This document shows positions 17,091 through 26,139 of a stretch of 64,000 bases of DNA, one piece after another. Numbering within the stretch: position 1 is the first letter of the stretch; the number at the start of each line of letters is the position of its first letter. Source of the DNA: Bacteroidales bacterium (GTDB lineage: Bacteria > Bacteroidota > Bacteroidia > Bacteroidales > UBA932). The notes under the pieces were generated by a model that was not told the DNA's origin, did not search any database, and worked only from the letters and a program-made list of their open reading frames with translations. The position numbers were made by a program, and so were the translations under genes. The DNA is taken from the NCBI GenBank assembly GCA_022648685.1, contig JALCMW010000004.1, positions 202,287-266,286 on the forward strand, read 5' to 3'.

Positions 17091-19562
17091 ATGAAGAAAC
17101 TTGACAGATTCATAGTAACCTCATTCATAGGACCTTTCGTAGCGATCCTATTCGTGGTTATTTTTATTCTGATGATGCAGTTTCTGTGGGTATATATTGA
17201 TGAACTGGTAGGAAAAGGCCTTGGGGTGAAAATCCTTGCCGAGTTTTTATTATGGGGTACTTGCACAATTCTGCCGCTGGCTTTGCCTTTATCCACATTG
17301 CTTGCAGGCATGATGACGTTGGGCCAGATGGGTGAAAATAACGAATTGATCGCCCTGAAGGCTGCAGGAATTTCACTTACAAGAGTAATCACCCCGCTGA
17401 TCATCATTTCGGGATTAATAAGTATCGGGGCCTTCTTCACCTCCAATGATCTGGTACCTCTCGCCTATAATAAGATTTATACACTGAGGGATGATATCGG
17501 AAAGACCAAAGAAGAGATAAAGATTCCATCCGGAACTTTCTATGACGGCATAGAAGGGTATGTCCTCCGTGTGAAATCCAGGAATGAAAAAACCGGAATG
17601 CTATACGGCCTGATGGTTTACGATCATTCGGATAATAAAGGAAACAACAACCTGACTCTCGCGGATTCCGGAATCATAAAAATGTCGAAAGCAAAAGATT
17701 ATCTTACATTCAAATTGTTCAAGGGATCCAACTATAAAGAAACTAACAGCTGGACTTACAGGGATACTTCCTTTCAATTGCAGAAAATCGATTTCGATAA
17801 ACAGGCAATGGTGATACCGTTGAAGAACTACGCTTTCAAGCAATCGGACACAGCCCGATTCGGAGACCAGGTAAAAGCCATGAACCTGACACAGCTGTTC
17901 CAGGGAAAAGATTCGCTGGAAAGGACACAGTCTGAATCACATAATAAATTCCTATCCGGAATATCGTATGAAGATTGCATCCTTTTCGGAAAACAGCTGG
18001 ATTCCGCGGCGGTAAAAGATCCCGCGAAGAATTTCCATGACAAAAATTACCTCAAATGGAAAAACGATAATGAGAAAATAATGGCTTTCCAGAGAGCCGA
18101 AGCCAATGCCAACGAATTCAGCGGCAACCTGAATCAATTGAAGATGGAAACGTTCTCAAGCACGTACATACTGCGGAGGACAAAAGTGGAAATGCTGAGA
18201 AAATTCGCTCAGGCGCTTGCCTGCCTGATAATGTTTTTCATAGGCGCACCGTTGGGGGCCCTCATACGCAAAGGCGGTCTGGGAACGCCTGCGATAATTT
18301 CAGTATTGTTTTTTGTATTGTATTGGGTGATAGACATAACAGGGACTAAATTAGCCAGGGACGGGGCAGTTTCCGCAGCTCTGGGCGTATCGATTTCAAC
18401 CCTTGTACTGTTCCCTACCGGCATGTTCCTCACATGGAAAGCGGTACACGACTCCACTTTCATGAATACGGACAATTTCGGGAATTGGTGGAAAAAACAA
18501 AAAAGCAGAATAATGAGTATATTCAGAAAAACAAGAATAGTATATATGGGAACTCCGGAATTTGCCATAGCACCGCTGGATGCCCTAATGAAAAATAATT
18601 ACAAGATAGTCGGAGTAGTCACAACCGCAGACAAACCGAGCGGCCGGGGTTTGAAGATGAACGAATGTCCGGTCAAGAAATATGCGGTGGAGCATGGAAT
18701 TCCAGTACTGCAGCCGGAAAAACTTAAAGATCCGCAATTTCTGAAAAGCCTGAAAGACCTTAAAGCCGACATGTTCATAGTAGTAGCTTTCAGAATGCTT
18801 CCCGAAGAAGTATGGTCGATGCCGAAACTGGGGACTTTCAATCTGCATGCCGCACTGTTGCCGCAATACAGAGGAGCTGCGCCTATCAATTGGGCAATCA
18901 TCAACGGAGAACATCTGACAGGGGCGACCACATTCATGATTGACAAGGATATCGATACAGGAGGCATAATTCTGAGACAGGAACTTCGCATAAGCGACAC
19001 GGATACTGCCGGCGATATTCATGACAGACTTATGGAAATAGGAGCAGATCTCGTACTGCGTACTGCCGAAGGAATAATAGAAAAGAATGTGGAGACACGG
19101 ATTCAAAGAAGTTTCATACAAGGGTCGGAAGTACTCATGCCGGCACCTAAGATCACGAAAGCCCTCTGCTTCATAGATTGGAACGATTCCGTTTCACGTA
19201 TTTACAATCTCATAAGGGGACTCAGCCCGTCTCCAGGCGCTTATACCGAATTGACGGCGGAAGGAAAACAATCCATGCAAATGAAAATCTTCATGGCGGA
19301 GAAAATCTACGGAAACGGGTATGAGGAGATGAAAAAAGCCTCCGGCAAAGAAACAGTGCATCCTGGCGATATAATCTCCGACGGAAAAACGTTCTTCGCA
19401 TTTGCCGCTTCAGACGGAGCATTATCGGTAAAGGACTTGCAGATTTCAGGGAAGAAAAGAATGGGAATAAAGAATTTCCTCGCAGGATTCAGGGATGCCG
19501 GGAAATATATGGCCGTACCCGGGACATCCAAATCCGAAATAGATAAAATAACAATGAAATAA
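17091..19562 (+). CDS. In-frame fusion: LptF/LptG-family permease + methionyl-tRNA formyltransferase
   Basis: One open frame of 823 codons encodes two normally separate proteins. Residues 1-474 are a YjgP/YjgQ (LptF/LptG) permease for lipopolysaccharide export: three N-terminal helices with the G-E-N-N-E-L-I-A-L-K-A-A-G-I-S segment near residue 90, a periplasmic jellyroll region and three C-terminal helices. Residues 475-823 are a full Fmt: I-V-Y-M-G-T-P-E-F-A near the start, F-N-L-H-A-A-L-L-P-Q-Y-R-G-A-A-P with catalytic Asn and His, and D-I-D-T-G-G with the catalytic Asp. The internal ATG at 18513 is the normal Fmt start and may be used. In the +1 frame, TAA and TGA sit exactly at the junction (18511-18516, TAATGA). 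Confidence 0.85.
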   Translation: MKKLDRFIVTSFIGPFVAILFVVIFILMMQFLWVYIDELVGKGLGVKILAEFLLWGTCTILPLALPLSTLLAGMMTLGQMGENNELIALKAAGISLTRVITPLIIISGLISIGAFFTSNDLVPLAYNKIYTLRDDIGKTKEEIKIPSGTFYDGIEGYVLRVKSRNEKTGMLYGLMVYDHSDNKGNNNLTLADSGIIKMSKAKDYLTFKLFKGSNYKETNSWTYRDTSFQLQKIDFDKQAMVIPLKNYAFKQSDTARFGDQVKAMNLTQLFQGKDSLERTQSESHNKFLSGISYEDCILFGKQLDSAAVKDPAKNFHDKNYLKWKNDNEKIMAFQRAEANANEFSGNLNQLKMETFSSTYILRRTKVEMLRKFAQALACLIMFFIGAPLGALIRKGGLGTPAIISVLFFVLYWVIDITGTKLARDGAVSAALGVSISTLVLFPTGMFLTWKAVHDSTFMNTDNFGNWWKKQKSRIMSIFRKTRIVYMGTPEFAIAPLDALMKNNYKIVGVVTTADKPSGRGLKMNECPVKKYAVEHGIPVLQPEKLKDPQFLKSLKDLKADMFIVVAFRMLPEEVWSMPKLGTFNLHAALLPQYRGAAPINWAIINGEHLTGATTFMIDKDIDTGGIILRQELRISDTDTAGDIHDRLMEIGADLVLRTAEGIIEKNVETRIQRSFIQGSEVLMPAPKITKALCFIDWNDSVSRIYNLIRGLSPSPGAYTELTAEGKQSMQMKIFMAEKIYGNGYEEMKKASGKETVHPGDIISDGKTFFAFAASDGALSVKDLQISGKKRMGIKNFLAGFRDAGKYMAVPGTSKSEIDKITMK

Positions 19563-19563
19563 A

Positions 19564-20259
19564 ATGGGAAAAAGCCTGGTCATCATAGGCAACGGTCAAT
19601 TTCCCGTTACCGAATACCCTGTATACAAGATACGTTCTGCAGATTACATCATATGTTGTGATGGAGCATTGGGAACATTCATGAGAAAAAGAGCCGGTTT
19701 GGGAAAGACTCTTCCCGATGTAATCATAGGCGATATGGATTCCCTTGTTCCCGATGTCCTTGCGGGAATCATGGATTCCGTACCGGAGGACGAAAGAAGG
19801 ACTCTGGAGAAACGTTTGGTACATATCGAAGAACAGGAAAACAACGACCAGACAAAGGCTTTCATATATGCAATGGAAAATTTCAAAGATATTGATGCAA
19901 TACATATAGTGGGAGCTACGGGATTACGGGAAGATCATACAATCGGGAACATGTCCCTTCTGATGGAATACACCAGGATGTATGATCTGGATTCCCTGGG
20001 CATAACCATTGATATGATCTCGGATTATTCCACCATCTTTCCAATAAAGGACTCCATTTCGCTGACGATCGGAAAAGGACGGAACATTTCCATCTTTTCT
20101 CCTGATAACTCATTGAAAATAAAATCACAAGGTTTGATCTGGCCAGTAGACAACGTGGTTTTTGACAATTGGTGGAAAGCGTCACTGAACCGTGCTTCGG
20201 AGAATGAAATCAAGTTGACATTCAACCATCCGTCGATAGCTTTGATCGTATTGGAATAA
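19564..20259 (+). CDS. thiN: Thiamine pyrophosphokinase (thiamine diphosphokinase)
   Basis: The 231-aa protein matches the TPK family: I-I-C-C-D-G-A-L-G near residue 30, D-V-I-I-G-D-M-D-S-L near residue 57 (metal-binding Asp pair), N-N-D-Q-T-K-A-F near residue 97, and G-A-T-G-L-R-E-D-H near residue 120. It transfers pyrophosphate from ATP to thiamine to make thiamine diphosphate. It starts one base after the LptG-Fmt stop and is probably translationally coupled to it. No TPP riboswitch is seen nearby, in line with a salvage enzyme expressed with housekeeping genes. Confidence 0.92.
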   Translation: MGKSLVIIGNGQFPVTEYPVYKIRSADYIICCDGALGTFMRKRAGLGKTLPDVIIGDMDSLVPDVLAGIMDSVPEDERRTLEKRLVHIEEQENNDQTKAFIYAMENFKDIDAIHIVGATGLREDHTIGNMSLLMEYTRMYDLDSLGITIDMISDYSTIFPIKDSISLTIGKGRNISIFSPDNSLKIKSQGLIWPVDNVVFDNWWKASLNRASENEIKLTFNHPSIALIVLE

Positions 20260-20329
20260 ACAGAAGCAACAATTTTTATATCTTTATTTTTTCGTATCTT
20301 TAAGAACTGTTAAAATTAATTGACAAGCT

Positions 20330-21640
20330 ATGGATACTCTGAAAGAAAAAATACCTGCAGCTTCAGATCTTGATTCCGAAGCCCTCGATTATCACAAATC
20401 TTTTCCTGCCGGAAAATTAGGCATATTCCCTACGAAACCGGCAACTACACAACACGATTTAGCCCTGGCTTATACCCCCGGCGTGGCCGCGCCATGTCTG
20501 GAGATACAAAAAGATCCATATAAATCGTATACCTATACAAACAAAGGAAATCTCGTCGCAGTGATTTCCAACGGAACCTCAATACTGGGACTTGGGAATA
20601 TCGGGGCGCTGGCCGGAAAACCGGTGATGGAAGGAAAAGGCCTCCTGTTCAAGATTCTGGGTGGAATAGATGCAATAGACATCGAGATAGATGCCCGCGA
20701 TGTCGATGATTTTTGCAATACCGTGAAAAACATTTCGCCGTCATTCGGAGGAATAAACCTGGAAGACATCAAAGCTCCCGAATGTTTCGCGATAGAAAAA
20801 AGGCTCAAGGAGGAACTTGACATACCGGTAATGCATGACGACCAGCATGGTACCGCGATTATTACTTCCGCAGCCCTCATGAACGCCATGGAAATAGCCG
20901 GCAAAAAAGCTGAAGACGTAAAGCTGACGGTCAACGGAGCCGGTTCGGCGGCGATTGCCTGCACCAGGATGTTCATGAAAATAGGCATCAGGAAAAAGAA
21001 CATCATCATGTGCGACAGCAAAGGCGTCGTGAGGAAAGACAGAACGGATATAAATGAATTCAAAAGGGAATTTGCAACCGATATAGACGCACATACATTG
21101 GACGAGGCTATAGAAGGCTCGGATATATTCGCGGGATTCTCCAAAGGCGGAATACTGAAAGACAGCATGGTCCGTAAAATGGCCGTCAATCCGATAATCC
21201 TGGCTCTCGCCAACCCATATCCGGAAATCGGATACAAGGAAGCAAAAGCCGCCAGGCCGGATGCCTTGATCGCCACTGGAAGATCGGATGATCCAAACCA
21301 GGTGAACAACGTCATAGCTTTTCCTTATGTTTTCAGAGGCGCTCTGGATACAAGGGCGACCGGGATAAATGACGAGATGAAACTTGCCGCCGCAAAGGCC
21401 ATATCCGGACTCGCAAAAGAACCGGTGCCGGATACCGTAAAAAAAGCTTATAATATGACTGAATCCGATTACGGTCCCGATTATTTCATACCGAAAGCTC
21501 TGGATCCAAGGCTTCTCAAGACCGTTTCCACCGCAGTGGCAAAAGCTGCCATAGAATCCGGGGCAGCCAGAAAGAATATCACAGACTGGGACGCATATGC
21601 ATCCGGACTCGGAAAATATGAGAAATACCGCACCGTCTGA
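20330..21640 (+). CDS. Malic enzyme, short form without phosphotransacetylase domain
   Basis: The 436-aa protein has the malic enzyme N-terminal domain (L-A-Y-T-P-G-V-A-A-P near residue 47), the metal/substrate region H-D-D-Q-H-G-T-A near residue 167, and the Rossmann motif N-G-A-G-S-A-A-I-A near residue 203. It oxidatively decarboxylates malate to pyruvate with NAD(P)+. Bacteroidota often carry the MaeB type of about 760 aa, which has a C-terminal phosphotransacetylase-like domain; here the frame ends after the NAD domain. A 70-bp gap separates it from thiN, with a TATCTTTA -7-like element inside. Confidence 0.93.
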   Translation: MDTLKEKIPAASDLDSEALDYHKSFPAGKLGIFPTKPATTQHDLALAYTPGVAAPCLEIQKDPYKSYTYTNKGNLVAVISNGTSILGLGNIGALAGKPVMEGKGLLFKILGGIDAIDIEIDARDVDDFCNTVKNISPSFGGINLEDIKAPECFAIEKRLKEELDIPVMHDDQHGTAIITSAALMNAMEIAGKKAEDVKLTVNGAGSAAIACTRMFMKIGIRKKNIIMCDSKGVVRKDRTDINEFKREFATDIDAHTLDEAIEGSDIFAGFSKGGILKDSMVRKMAVNPIILALANPYPEIGYKEAKAARPDALIATGRSDDPNQVNNVIAFPYVFRGALDTRATGINDEMKLAAAKAISGLAKEPVPDTVKKAYNMTESDYGPDYFIPKALDPRLLKTVSTAVAKAAIESGAARKNITDWDAYASGLGKYEKYRTV

Positions 21641-21672
21641 GACTATACGGAACACAAGAAAACAAATAGCTT

Positions 21673-23196
21673 ATGCTTAAGACAATAAGAAGAATCTTAG
21701 CAGCATTTTCATTCATTTTCATCACTTTGCTGTTTCTCGATTTTACCGGCACTTTGCAAAAATGGTTCGGCTGGCTAGCCAGAATACAATTTCTGCCGGC
21801 AATCATGGCACTTAACCTGGCCGTGATCATAGCCTTGATTCTGATAACAATCGTTTTCGGACGTATATATTGTTCCGTAATTTGTCCTTTGGGGATATTC
21901 CAGGACCTGATATCATGGATGAGCGGAAAGCGGAAAAAGAAAAAAATGAGGTTTTCTTATTCGCCCGAAAAGAAATGGATCAGATACGGAGTCTTCGTGC
22001 TTTTCGCAATAGCGCTGATTTCAGGCATACATGCATTCGTTTCCATTCTTGCACCTTACAGTTCTTATGGAAGGATAGCACAGAATCTTTTCTCGCCCGT
22101 TTATCTGTGGATGAATAATTTCCTGGCGTTCATAGCGGAAAAAGCAGACAGTTTTGCATTTTATTCAAAGGATGTCTGGATAAAAAGCCTGCCGACCTTC
22201 GTCATAGCCGCATTGACTTTTGCAATCATTTTCATATTGGCATGGAAAAACGGCAGGACATATTGCAATACCGTTTGTCCTGTGGGAACGATTTTAAGTT
22301 TCTTCTCAAGATTCTCGTTGTTCAGACCGATAATAAATACGGAGAAATGCAAAACGTGCCATATCTGCGAAAGGAAATGCAAAGCTGCATGCATAGATCT
22401 GAAAACGCACAAGATAGATTACAGCAGGTGCGTGGACTGTTTCGACTGCATAGACAACTGCCGTTTCGATGCTATGGAATATCGTTTCGCATATGGAGTA
22501 AAACCGAAAAACGGCTCATCAGGAAACGGAGGGGAACATGATTTGAAAAATGAAAATTCCTCCGGAAAGTTGTCGAGACGCGCATTCCTGACTACAACTG
22601 CAATAGCCGTTACCGCCGCTACAGTAAAAGCCGGAGAGAAGAAAATTGACGGCGGTCTGGCAATGATAACCGACAAAAAGATTCCGGAAAGGAAAGAACG
22701 GCTCACACCTTTCGGGTCCGTAAGCATAGATCATTTTTACGATTGCTGTACGGCCTGCCAGCTTTGCGTATCCGTATGTCCCAACGAAATCCTGCGTCCA
22801 TCCGTTGAGCTCGAATACCTGATGCAGCCTGTGATGTCCTATGAAAGAGGATATTGCCGTCCGGAGTGCGTCAAATGTTCCGAAGTATGCCCGTCCGGCG
22901 CCATCCTGAAAATAACTCCGGAAGAAAAGACCGCTATCCATATAGGTACTGCCGTAGTGGACTATGACCTTTGCGTAGTAAACACGGACAACGTGAATTG
23001 CGGGAACTGCGCCCGGCATTGTCCTGCAGGCGCAATAAGGATGCTGCGCAAGGATCCGGACAATCGTGAATCGCTAAGAATCCCTTCCGTAATAGAAGAA
23101 AGATGCATCGGATGCGGAGCCTGCGAAAACCTGTGTCCTTCAAGGCCATACAGTGCAATCCATGTGGACGGATTGAAAATACATAGAACCGATTAA
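21673..23196 (+). CDS. Polyferredoxin: NapH-like membrane domain fused to NapG/MauM-like Fe-S domain
   Basis: The 507-aa protein starts with a NapH-like part with four to five helices and two C-x3-C-P motifs (C-S-V-I-C-P-L-G near residue 71, C-N-T-V-C-P-V-G near residue 197). Two ferredoxin clusters follow (near residues 220-260), then a Tat-like S-R-R-A-F-L-T-T-T segment near residue 298. The NapG/MauM-like C-terminal half has four more Cys clusters (near residues 357-500). It should pass electrons between the quinone pool or a cytoplasmic donor and a periplasmic partner. No nap nitrate reductase gene is nearby; the adjacent Fe-S aldo/keto reductase is the likely partner. Confidence 0.87.
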   Translation: MLKTIRRILAAFSFIFITLLFLDFTGTLQKWFGWLARIQFLPAIMALNLAVIIALILITIVFGRIYCSVICPLGIFQDLISWMSGKRKKKKMRFSYSPEKKWIRYGVFVLFAIALISGIHAFVSILAPYSSYGRIAQNLFSPVYLWMNNFLAFIAEKADSFAFYSKDVWIKSLPTFVIAALTFAIIFILAWKNGRTYCNTVCPVGTILSFFSRFSLFRPIINTEKCKTCHICERKCKAACIDLKTHKIDYSRCVDCFDCIDNCRFDAMEYRFAYGVKPKNGSSGNGGEHDLKNENSSGKLSRRAFLTTTAIAVTAATVKAGEKKIDGGLAMITDKKIPERKERLTPFGSVSIDHFYDCCTACQLCVSVCPNEILRPSVELEYLMQPVMSYERGYCRPECVKCSEVCPSGAILKITPEEKTAIHIGTAVVDYDLCVVNTDNVNCGNCARHCPAGAIRMLRKDPDNRESLRIPSVIEERCIGCGACENLCPSRPYSAIHVDGLKIHRTD

Positions 23197-23207
23197 GAAT
23201 ACAATAT

Positions 23208-24590
23208 ATGAAAGACCATATATCAAGAAGGAATTTCCTGAAAATAACCGGAGCCGGTTCAGTTGCATTGGGAGCGGCAGCAGCTACTTCAGGCTGTTTA
23301 AAAAGAGCGGGGAATAACAATCCCCTTTCCGGTAATGATAACACAAGCCCCGGAAAAATGGAATACCGGAATAATCCTGGAAACGGAGACAAAGTTTCAC
23401 TGCTGGGATTCGGATGCATGAGATGGCCCATGACAAAAGATAAGGACGGGAAAGACATAGTCGATCAAGACATTGTAAACACTTTGGTCGATTACGCCTT
23501 CAAACATGGAGTAAATTATTATGACACATCTCCGGCATATCTCGAGGGCCAATCCGAGAAAGCGGCCGGCATTGCATTGGGCCGTTATCCCAGGAAATCC
23601 TATTATCTTGCCACTAAATTATCCAATTTCAAGACATGGACTTCCGAAGCTTCGAAAAGGATGTACCGGGATTCCATGGAACAGCTTCAGACCGATTATT
23701 TCGATTATTACCTCCTTCATGCGATAGGAATGAACGGATTCGAAGGATTTGAAAACAGATATGTGAACAACGGGATATTGGATTTCTTGCTGGAGGAAAG
23801 AAAGGCCGGACGCATAAGGAATCTTGGATTCTCATTCCATGGTACCAAAGACAGTTTCGACAGTTTCTTAAAATTACATGACATCTACCACTGGGATTTC
23901 GTACAGATTGAACTGAATTATCTGGATTGGGAACATGCCAAAATCCCAAGAAACGTAAATGCAGACTACCTTTACGGGGAACTTGAAAAAAGGAAAATCC
24001 CGGTAATAGTCATGGAGCCGCTGCTTGGCGGCAGGCTGGTAAATGTTCCTGACAATATAGCCGATAAACTCAAAGGACGGGAACCGGAAAAATCGATTGC
24101 TTCATGGGCTTTCCGGTTTGCAGGAAGCCTGCCGGATGTGCTCACTGTACTAAGCGGAATGACTTCAATGGAGCATTTGCAAGATAATATAAATACCTTT
24201 TCGCATTTCAAGCCGCTTAGCCCGGAAGAATCCGGATTTTTAAAAGAAACTGCGGACTTGATTTCCGAATATCCCGTAATACCATGCAATGACTGCAAAT
24301 ATTGCATGCCCTGTCCATATGGAATCGACATCCCCGGAATATTCAAGCATTTTAATAAATGCGTAAACGACGGATTCATAGCCAGGACTAAAGAACAGGA
24401 AGATTACAATCGTCTCAAGAAAGCCTATCTTGTAAGTTATGACAGGTCCATAGCTTCCATGCGTCAGGCAAATCACTGCATAGGATGCAAACAATGCATA
24501 GAGCACTGTCCTCAAAGCATAATGATTCCGAACGAACTTCATAAGATAGATTCATACATAGAAAGATTAAAAAGAGGGACTCTGAAATGA
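23208..24590 (+). CDS. Aldo/keto reductase with twin-arginine signal and C-terminal 4Fe-4S sites
   Basis: The 460-aa protein begins with a twin-arginine type signal (S-R-R-N-F-L-K-I-T-G, near residue 7) ending in a Cys near residue 32 that could be lipidated. The AKR barrel follows: L-L-G-F-G-C-M-R-W near residue 65, the catalytic Tyr region D-T-S-P-A-Y near residue 107, and G-F-S-F-H-G near residue 205. Two C-terminal clusters (C-N-D-C-K-Y-C-M-P-C-P near residue 363; C-I-G-C-K-Q-C-I-E-H-C-P near residue 425) bind [4Fe-4S]. It is 11 bp after the polyferredoxin gene, its probable electron partner. The carbonyl substrate is unknown. Confidence 0.88.
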   Translation: MKDHISRRNFLKITGAGSVALGAAAATSGCLKRAGNNNPLSGNDNTSPGKMEYRNNPGNGDKVSLLGFGCMRWPMTKDKDGKDIVDQDIVNTLVDYAFKHGVNYYDTSPAYLEGQSEKAAGIALGRYPRKSYYLATKLSNFKTWTSEASKRMYRDSMEQLQTDYFDYYLLHAIGMNGFEGFENRYVNNGILDFLLEERKAGRIRNLGFSFHGTKDSFDSFLKLHDIYHWDFVQIELNYLDWEHAKIPRNVNADYLYGELEKRKIPVIVMEPLLGGRLVNVPDNIADKLKGREPEKSIASWAFRFAGSLPDVLTVLSGMTSMEHLQDNINTFSHFKPLSPEESGFLKETADLISEYPVIPCNDCKYCMPCPYGIDIPGIFKHFNKCVNDGFIARTKEQEDYNRLKKAYLVSYDRSIASMRQANHCIGCKQCIEHCPQSIMIPNELHKIDSYIERLKRGTLK

Positions 24591-25876
24591 AAAAGAACAT
24601 CATATCCATTATCATTTTAATGATATTGCCGGCATTTTTCTCCATTGCCGGAACAATGAAAGGAAAGGTAGTATTGGGAGATGAACGATACGAAACCTAT
24701 CTTCCGTTGTTAAAAGACGCAAGGATAGCCGTTTTCAGCAACAGTACCGGGATAGTCGGAGACAAAATAATAGGTACGGAAGCAGGCGGCCGTCAGGGAA
24801 AAAAGATAAAGGATCCGGGACTTGTTCCGTTCGGAGAGAATGCCTACGGGGAAAAACTGATTTACGGGCAGCATATCGTTGATTTTCTGCTTTCGAAAAA
24901 AATAAATGTCACCGCGATTTTCAGCCCTGAACATGGTTTCAGGGGAGGTGCTGATGCCGGTGAGAAAATCAAAAGCTCCATAGATGAAAAAACCGGCGTT
25001 CCCATTCTTTCGCTATATGGCAACGGTACGAATATTCCAAGTCGGGAAGACATGGATAAATTCGATATCCTTGTCATAGACATACAAGATGTAGGACTTC
25101 GATATTACACATATTACATTACCATGTATCACCTCATGGATGCTTGCGCAATGTACGGGAAGAAAATCGTGCTTCTGGACAGGCCTAATCCGAACGGATT
25201 TTATGTAGACGGTCCCATACTGGATATGAAATATAAATCCGGCATCGGGCTACTGCCGATACCGATAGTCCATGGAATGACGTTGGGGGAACTGGCATTG
25301 ATGATCAACGGGGAAAAGTGGCTCCCGAAAGGAAGAGAATGCGAATTGACCGTTATCCCATGCCTGGATTACACGCACAAGACCAAATACAGTCTTATCA
25401 TCGCACCTTCCCCGAATCTGAAAGACATGAAATCCATCTACCTCTACGCATCCACTTGTTTCTTCGAAGGTACCGTAGTAACACCGGGGCGCGGAACAAG
25501 CTTCCCATTTGAAGTTTACGGACATCCGGACATGAAAGGATGCAACTTCAGTTTTACACCGGAAAGCATTCCGGGAGCAAAAGACCCGCGCTATAAAGAC
25601 ACGGAATGCTTCGGTCGGGACTTGCGCGTCAAGACTAACGCCACCATTTGCAGGAAAGGAATCAACATGGCATATGTGATAGATGCTTACAATAATCTCG
25701 ATATGGGCGACAAGTTTTTCAAGGACGGAGATCATTTTGAACTGCGGACCGGAAATATAAATGTAAGGAAGATGATCGAAGAAGGAAAAAGCCCACGGGA
25801 GATTAAAGCTTCATGGAAACAAGAACTAAAGAAATTCAAAAACGAAAGGGAAAAATATCTTTTATATCCGGAATAA
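24587..25876 (+). CDS. Exo-beta-N-acetylmuramidase NamZ-like (DUF1343)
   Basis: The 429-aa product has a signal peptide (about residues 1-21) and matches the DUF1343 family: F-S-P-E-H-G-F-R-G near residue 110, the D-I-Q-D-V-G-L-R-Y-Y-T-Y segment near residue 166, L-L-D-R-P-N-P-N-G near residue 197, and the C-terminal W-K-Q-E-L-K-K-F region. Characterised DUF1343 members (Bacillus NamZ, and a Tannerella homolog) release N-acetylmuramic acid from muropeptide fragments, so cell-wall recycling in the periplasm is likely. It overlaps the aldo/keto reductase stop by 4 bp and is the last gene before a strong terminator. Confidence 0.88.
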   Translation: MKKNIISIIILMILPAFFSIAGTMKGKVVLGDERYETYLPLLKDARIAVFSNSTGIVGDKIIGTEAGGRQGKKIKDPGLVPFGENAYGEKLIYGQHIVDFLLSKKINVTAIFSPEHGFRGGADAGEKIKSSIDEKTGVPILSLYGNGTNIPSREDMDKFDILVIDIQDVGLRYYTYYITMYHLMDACAMYGKKIVLLDRPNPNGFYVDGPILDMKYKSGIGLLPIPIVHGMTLGELALMINGEKWLPKGRECELTVIPCLDYTHKTKYSLIIAPSPNLKDMKSIYLYASTCFFEGTVVTPGRGTSFPFEVYGHPDMKGCNFSFTPESIPGAKDPRYKDTECFGRDLRVKTNATICRKGINMAYVIDAYNNLDMGDKFFKDGDHFELRTGNINVRKMIEEGKSPREIKASWKQELKKFKNEREKYLLYPE

Positions 25877-25907
25877 GAGGCTAATCCATTTACTACAAGA
25901 ACCCACT

Positions 25908-25944
25908 AAAAAAGGACCGAATCATCTCGACTTGGTCCTTTTTT
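25908..25944 (+). terminator. Rho-independent terminator after the namZ-like gene
   Basis: An inverted repeat pairs 25908-25918 (AAAAAAGGACC) with 25934-25944 (GGTCCTTTTTT) around a 15-base loop. It is 32 bp after the stop codon, and because the stem ends are A/T tracts it could stop transcription from either side. Confidence 0.85.
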
Positions 25945-26139
25945 AAATCTTATTCAACATTTATGCTTATACAGCTTATGAATGAATATTAAAATATTTA
26001 TGTCTTCTTTTCTTTATTATTCCATTATCGTGCCACAATTATCAAAACCCGCACCTTTTTTATAAGGCACTGATACACAATCGGAATCAGTGAATTTGAT
26101 AATACATATTCTTTTTGTTAAATTGTTGCGAAACAGTTA
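25945..26139. other. AT-rich leader region upstream of otsAB with a small inverted repeat
   Basis: No gene is visible. A perfect 7-bp inverted repeat, CACTGAT (26068-26074) with ATCAGTG (26086-26092), lies about 50 bp before the trehalose gene and could be an operator or a transcript hairpin. I do not see an exact TTG/TAnnTTTG promoter pair here. Confidence 0.35.

Noticed and set aside
19440..19580. TPP riboswitch near the thiamine pyrophosphokinase gene
   Set aside because: The gene starts one base after the previous stop; no THI-box sequence is seen.
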